A DNA stretch of 64,000 nt from Gimesia chilikensis (GTDB lineage: Bacteria > Planctomycetota > Planctomycetia > Planctomycetales > Planctomycetaceae), in NCBI RefSeq assembly GCF_008329715.1, contig NZ_VTSR01000008.1:62001-126000 (forward strand), given 5' to 3'. A program made the position numbers and the translations under genes. Each line of letters starts with the position of its first letter. Position 1 is the stretch's first letter. This document shows, in pieces, positions 62,962 through 64,000 of this stretch. The notes beneath the pieces were generated by a model. It saw only the letters and a list, made by a program, of their open reading frames with translations. It was not told the origin of the DNA and ran no database searches.

Positions 62962-64000
62962 ATGACGGGCAAATACTGCAGTGGACCGGTGAACCGACGC
63001 GAATTCATGCGCATCGGCTCACTCTGCCTGGGGGGATTATCACTCCCGCAACTCCTGTCTCTCCGCAGTGAAGCCGCCCCAACCCGACCGGAAACATCCG
63101 TCATTCTGCTCTTCCTCCACGGCGGTCCCTCGCAACTGGAAACCTACGACCTCAAACCCGACGCCCCCTCGGATTACCGCTCCCTCTTTAATCCGATCTC
63201 CACGAATGTCCCGGGAATGGATCTCTGCGAACTCTTTCCACGACAGGCCAAAATCGCGGATAAATTCTCGCTCGTCCGTTCCCTGCACCACGACGTCGGC
63301 ATCCACAGCGATGGCGGGATCATTGTCCTCACCGGCAAACGTCCTTCCAAATTGGATCCCACTTCACAATCAAAAAGCGAACACCCTGACTTCGGTTCCG
63401 TCACCAGCGTTGTCCGGGGCCTCTCCGCTGCGGGAACGCCCCCCTATGTCTCGATTCCCTCGAAGTTCTATATGGTCCAGCCCACTTACCTCGGTCTACA
63501 GCACGGACCTTTTGAATCGACCGAGCCTTCGTCAAACAGTTACCGTCCCCCTTCCCTGAAACTGCAAGCCGGCATGGATGGGAAGCATCTGCTCGAACGC
63601 CGCCAGCTGCTCAAACAGTTCGATCAACTGCGCAGCGACCTCGATCTCACCGGAGACCTGCACGGCAATGACAAGTTCCGCGACCTCGCCTTCCAGATGT
63701 TGACCAGCCCCGATGCCGCCCGCTCGTTCGACATCGACCGCGAACCAGACAGCCTGCGCGATCGCTACGGACGCAACATGTGGGGTCAGGGCTGCCTGCT
63801 CGCCCGTCGCCTGGCGGAAGCCGGCTGTGGTGTCGTCTCACTGTTCTTCAACACCCCGAAGACCGGGCAGGAATTCACGAACTGGGACGATCACATTCTC
63901 AACGCGGGACGCCCCGGCCACTTTGCGAAATACATGCAGACCCGTCTCCCGTACATGGATCAGGCTCTGGCCACGCTCATCGAGGACATCCACGAACGCA
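62962..64000 (+). CDS. DUF1501 protein, 5' part (gene runs out of the window)
   Basis: The first 346 codons of a DUF1501 gene. From the ATG at 62962 a twin-arginine-like signal is seen (NRREFMRIGSLCLGGLSLPQ), then LLFLHGGPSQLETYDLKPDAPSDYRSLF, the DUF1501 opening, FSLVRSLHHDVGIHSDGGIIVLTG, and RDRYGRNMWGQGCLLARRLAEAGCGVVSLFFN. DUF1501 belongs to the alkaline-phosphatase/sulfatase-like superfamily and is very abundant in planctomycetes, often next to a DUF1549/DUF1553 cytochrome-like gene, which would lie outside the window. Role unknown. It starts 129 bases after the metal transporter operon without a terminator between. Confidence 0.9.
   Translation, partial: MTGKYCSGPVNRREFMRIGSLCLGGLSLPQLLSLRSEAAPTRPETSVILLFLHGGPSQLETYDLKPDAPSDYRSLFNPISTNVPGMDLCELFPRQAKIADKFSLVRSLHHDVGIHSDGGIIVLTGKRPSKLDPTSQSKSEHPDFGSVTSVVRGLSAAGTPPYVSIPSKFYMVQPTYLGLQHGPFESTEPSSNSYRPPSLKLQAGMDGKHLLERRQLLKQFDQLRSDLDLTGDLHGNDKFRDLAFQMLTSPDAARSFDIDREPDSLRDRYGRNMWGQGCLLARRLAEAGCGVVSLFFNTPKTGQEFTNWDDHILNAGRPGHFAKYMQTRLPYMDQALATLIEDIHER

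Overview
The window looks like chromosomal core and housekeeping DNA of a planctomycete, most like the Gimesia/Rubinisphaera group (inference from gene content, not from a search). The signs are large secreted PQQ-type beta-propeller proteins, a DUF1080 secreted domain protein, a DUF1501 Tat-type protein, a DUF1573 protein, a PknB-type kinase with an acidic tail, the futalosine menaquinone route (mqnA/mqnC), and lpxK, which implies lipid A and a Gram-negative type envelope. No rRNA, tRNA, CRISPR array, insertion sequence, integrase or phage gene was seen.

Layout. 0-8 kb: 3' end of a membrane acyltransferase-like gene; a split aerotaxis pair (soluble MCP plus separate Aer-type PAS protein); purM; an FAH-family hydrolase; a cold-shock protein with a structured AT-rich leader; a small lipoprotein with a strong terminator; a DUF1080 protein; and a bacterioferritin facing a Bfd-type ferredoxin that has a consensus promoter overlapped by a Fur-like palindrome. 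8-15.6 kb: a complete phosphate-sensing and uptake operon read leftwards, phoR-pstS-pstC-pstA-pstB-phoU-phoB, closed by a terminator. 15.8-25 kb (all leftward): a divergent EF-Tu; a 26-residue serine-rich small ORF fenced by two terminators; an ExeA-like ATPase with a single-pass membrane partner; dapB; queG with a C-terminal repeat extension; a PhyH dioxygenase; pgk; frr; a CBS-pair protein. 25-38 kb: a MoxR-like ATPase, then a leftward block of exported proteins: two large PQQ/TPR proteins around a CxxC lipoprotein and an exported peroxiredoxin, a cupredoxin, lpxK and a Cys/His-rich exported protein.

38-48 kb: a nearly 1 kb stretch without a convincing gene, a DUF1573 protein, a CbiX-like protein, a Ser/Thr kinase overlapping apt, a methyltransferase and two large uncharacterised proteins. 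47-54 kb: an amidohydrolase, an ABC exporter whose permease is fused to a CPBP protease domain, and mqnC-mqnA; the amidohydrolase may be the deaminase of the same menaquinone route. 54-64 kb (rightward): proC, a double alpha/beta-hydrolase, and a four-gene metal ABC transporter operon, followed by a DUF1501 gene cut by the window edge.

The most unusual system is the metal transporter at 58.0-62.8 kb. Its binding protein carries the manganese-type ligand set. Both permeases have a cytoplasmic DtxR/MntR-like winged helix and metal-sensing domain fused to their C termini. The operon has a consensus promoter followed at once by a perfect 10-2-10 palindrome. This suggests a transporter that senses its own substrate and may contact its own operator. 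Other points of interest are a bacterioferritin that keeps the haem ligand but lacks two ferroxidase ligands, an EF-Tu paralogue with an altered switch I, and the terminator-fenced small peptide gene.
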